Source of the DNA: Desulfatitalea sp. UBA4791
Lineage (GTDB): Bacteria; Desulfobacterota; Desulfobacteria; Desulfobacterales; Desulfosarcinaceae
Reading direction: 5' to 3'
Length of the DNA stretch: 21,949 nt
Assembly: GCA_002402905.1 (NCBI GenBank)
Contig: DHGT01000025.1
Span: 1-21,949 of the forward strand
Part shown: positions 20,390 to 21,949 of the stretch, in pieces
How the letters are laid out: each line of letters begins with the position of its first letter
Numbering within the stretch: the first letter of the stretch is position 1
The notes under the pieces: generated by a model
What the model saw: only the letters and a program-made list of their open reading frames with translations
Told to the model about the DNA's origin: nothing
The model's database searches: none
Program-made: the position numbers and the translations under genes

Positions 20390-21949
20390 CTATCCGATTT
20401 TAAAGAGCTTCTCGATCAGCTGGGACTTCATCACGTCGCCCTCGATCTTGAGCTTGCCCGAGGTGAAGGCCTGCATGGGCGGCAGGCGGCCGCCGATCAT
20501 GGCGCCGAAGTCCCCGGCGGCCATCTTGAGCGTGCAGGTGGGTTTGTCGTGACGGCCGCGCGCCACGCTGCAGGTCTGGTCGCGGATGGTGCACGACCAC
20601 TCGCCCCCGCCGCTGCCGGAAATGAGGAACTGGAAGACCACGTCCACGCCCTGGGCGGCCTCGGCCTTGAAGGTCCCGGCCAGGCCATCGAAGATGGCCT
20701 GCACGTCAACGCCGCCTGCCGCGGCGGCGGGTTTGGCCTCCGCCCCGGCCGAGGCGGCAGGCGGCTTCTGGACGGGCGTCATCAGGTCCACGGTGGCGGC
20801 ATTGAGATCGGCCAACTCCTTGGCACCGCGCATGTCGTTGATGCGCTCCCAATGGTCGGCGATGTCCTCCACGGCAGGCACCGTGCCGTCGCCGCCAAGC
20901 TGCACCGGCGGGCCGGTCATCACGGCCGCGCGGCTGAAGTAGCCCATGCCGGCGTTGAAAATGGTGCCGCTGCGGTCGCACGCCTCGCTGCACAGGTAGA
21001 GGGCCATGGGCACCACATATTCGGGTTGGGCCCGTTCGAAGAGCTCCGGCGGCATGACATCTTCGGTGAGTCGCGATGCGGCCAGGGGCGCGATGGTGTT
21101 GACCTTGATGTTGTGCTTCCGGCCTTCGAGTTTGAGGCTGTTCATCAGGCCCACCAGGGCCATCTTGGCGGCCGCGTAGTTGGTCTGGCCGAAGTTGCCG
21201 TAAAGTCCGGCGGCCGAGGTGGTCAGCAGGATGCGGCCGAAGCCGCCGTCGCGCATGGCGGCCATGGCCGGCCGGGTGACGTGGTAGGCGCCGTGCAGAT
21301 GTACGTCGAGCACGGCGCGCCAGTTTTCGGGTTCCATCTTGATCAGGCTCTTGTCGCGCAGGATACCGGCGTTGTTGATCAGGATATCGAGTCTGCCGAA
21401 GGCCTCCAGGGCGGCGCGCACGATCCGCTCGCCGCCTTCGGGCGTGGCCACGTTGTCATAATTGGCCACCGCTTCTCCGCCGGCGGCACGGATCTCTTCG
21501 ACCACCTGGTCGGCCGGCGCGCTGCTGCCCGCACCGCATCCGTCCCGGGCCCCGCCCAGGTCGTTGACCACCACCTTGGCGCCCCGGCGGGCCAGTTCCA
21601 GGGCATAGGCGCGGCCCAGACCCGCACCGGCGCCGGTGACGATGGCCACCCGACCGGCGAACGAAATGCGCTTCATCTCTTCGGCCGCGCCCGGCGCCGG
21701 GGTCGCCTTCCAGAAGTAGTTGACGAAACCGCGCTGCTCGTCCTCGGTGCGCCTGCGGAAGACCATCTGCACGGGCAGGCCCACCAGCAGCTCCTCGAAG
21801 TCGCAATCAGTGAAGTCGGCCATCAAACGGCCGCCGTCGTCGAACTGCACCATGCCGTACTTGTGGGGGGGATCCACGGAGACGGCCAGCAGGTCGCCGG
21901 TAAAGGTCTTGATGCGCGCCGGCCGGTCGGCGAACTCAAAGTCGTCCTG
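20390..21949 (-). CDS. OB-fold (DUF35)-SDR-SCP2 fusion protein, 5' end outside the window
   Basis: The open frame crosses the right edge; 519 residues are visible. The GTG at 21877 is internal, because the codons before it (FADRPARIKTFTGDLLAVS) continue the OB domain. Order: the C-terminal OB part of a DUF35 protein (KYGMVQFDDGGRLMADFTDCD..., about 85 visible residues), then an SDR domain close to the 3-hydroxyacyl-CoA dehydrogenase of MFE-2 (TGAGAGLGRAYALELARRGA, VVVNDLGG, NNAGILRDKS, catalytic Ser and YAAAK, NTIAPLAASRLTEDVMP). An Ala/Pro-rich linker follows, then a C-terminal SCP2 sterol-carrier domain of about 100 residues (FDGLAGTFKAEAAQGVDVVF...GKLKIEGDVMKSQLIEKL). Unlike MFE-2 there is no MaoC hydratase domain. 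It probably oxidises 3-hydroxyacyl-CoAs and presents them to the downstream thiolase. A zinc ribbon may precede the OB part. Confidence 0.9.
   Translation of the reverse strand, partial: QDDFEFADRPARIKTFTGDLLAVSVDPPHKYGMVQFDDGGRLMADFTDCDFEELLVGLPVQMVFRRRTEDEQRGFVNYFWKATPAPGAAEEMKRISFAGRVAIVTGAGAGLGRAYALELARRGAKVVVNDLGGARDGCGAGSSAPADQVVEEIRAAGGEAVANYDNVATPEGGERIVRAALEAFGRLDILINNAGILRDKSLIKMEPENWRAVLDVHLHGAYHVTRPAMAAMRDGGFGRILLTTSAAGLYGNFGQTNYAAAKMALVGLMNSLKLEGRKHNIKVNTIAPLAASRLTEDVMPPELFERAQPEYVVPMALYLCSEACDRSGTIFNAGMGYFSRAAVMTGPPVQLGGDGTVPAVEDIADHWERINDMRGAKELADLNAATVDLMTPVQKPPAASAGAEAKPAAAAGGVDVQAIFDGLAGTFKAEAAQGVDVVFQFLISGSGGGEWSCTIRDQTCSVARGRHDKPTCTLKMAAGDFGAMIGGRLPPMQAFTSGKLKIEGDVMKSQLIEKLFKIG

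Noticed and set aside
1..21949. CRISPR array, tRNA or rRNA genes, replication origin
   Set aside because: No regularly spaced direct repeats, no tRNA-like or rRNA-like sequence and no DnaA-box cluster were recognised on reading both strands.

Overview
The window looks like chromosomal DNA of a GC-rich, metabolically versatile anaerobic bacterium. It is most likely a Desulfobacterota (sulfate-reducer-like) lineage. That assignment is inferred from gene content (several acyl-CoA dehydrogenases including a ~600-residue type, a class III CoA-transferase/racemase, an FMN/4Fe-4S/FAD enoate reductase, a Liv-type binding protein beside a sensor kinase) and is not proven by any marker gene. No rRNA, tRNA or CRISPR array is visible.

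Layout. (1) 1-6.9 kb, all on the minus strand and read right to left: an EamA-type exporter, a fatty-acyl-CoA synthetase, a branched-chain-amino-acid-type periplasmic binding protein, a hybrid sensor histidine kinase split by a frameshift, and a small exported TPR protein. (2) 6.9-8.4 kb: a gene-poor, AT-richer stretch leading to a plus-strand integron-type tyrosine recombinase. It keeps its catalytic residues but lacks two internal blocks. (3) 8.4-13.6 kb: a DinB-fold protein, a zinc alcohol dehydrogenase, a convergent TetR regulator, a divergent 2,4-dienoyl-CoA reductase/enoate-reductase-like flavoprotein and the 3' half of an SDR gene. Two near-identical promoter/operator modules, in front of the alcohol dehydrogenase and in front of the flavoprotein, tie these genes into one probable TetR regulon. 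(4) 13.6-21.9 kb, minus strand: an acyl-CoA catabolic operon. Its visible order is an OB(DUF35)-SDR-SCP2 fusion (5' end outside the window), SCP-x-like thiolase, two acyl-CoA dehydrogenases, alpha-methylacyl-CoA racemase, and a large acyl-CoA dehydrogenase interrupted by an in-frame amber codon.

How it fits together. Region 4 can be read as a beta-oxidation module for 2-methyl-branched or bulky (isoprenoid or sterol-side-chain-like) acyl-CoAs. The racemase would set alpha-methyl stereochemistry, the dehydrogenases make the enoyl-CoA, the MFE-2-like SDR domain oxidises the 3-hydroxyacyl-CoA, and the SCP2/OB/thiolase parts bind and cleave it. No hydratase gene is visible here. The acyl-CoA synthetase and the enoate reductase fit the same theme. 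The substrate is inferred.

The most interesting points are the shared TetR operator modules, the unusual three-domain fusion with its thiolase, the adjacent dehydrogenase pair in which one subunit lacks both known positions of the catalytic glutamate, the reduced integron integrase, and a 144-bp nested inverted repeat between convergent genes. Four genes in the window are damaged or reduced, pointing either to local gene decay or to sequence errors.
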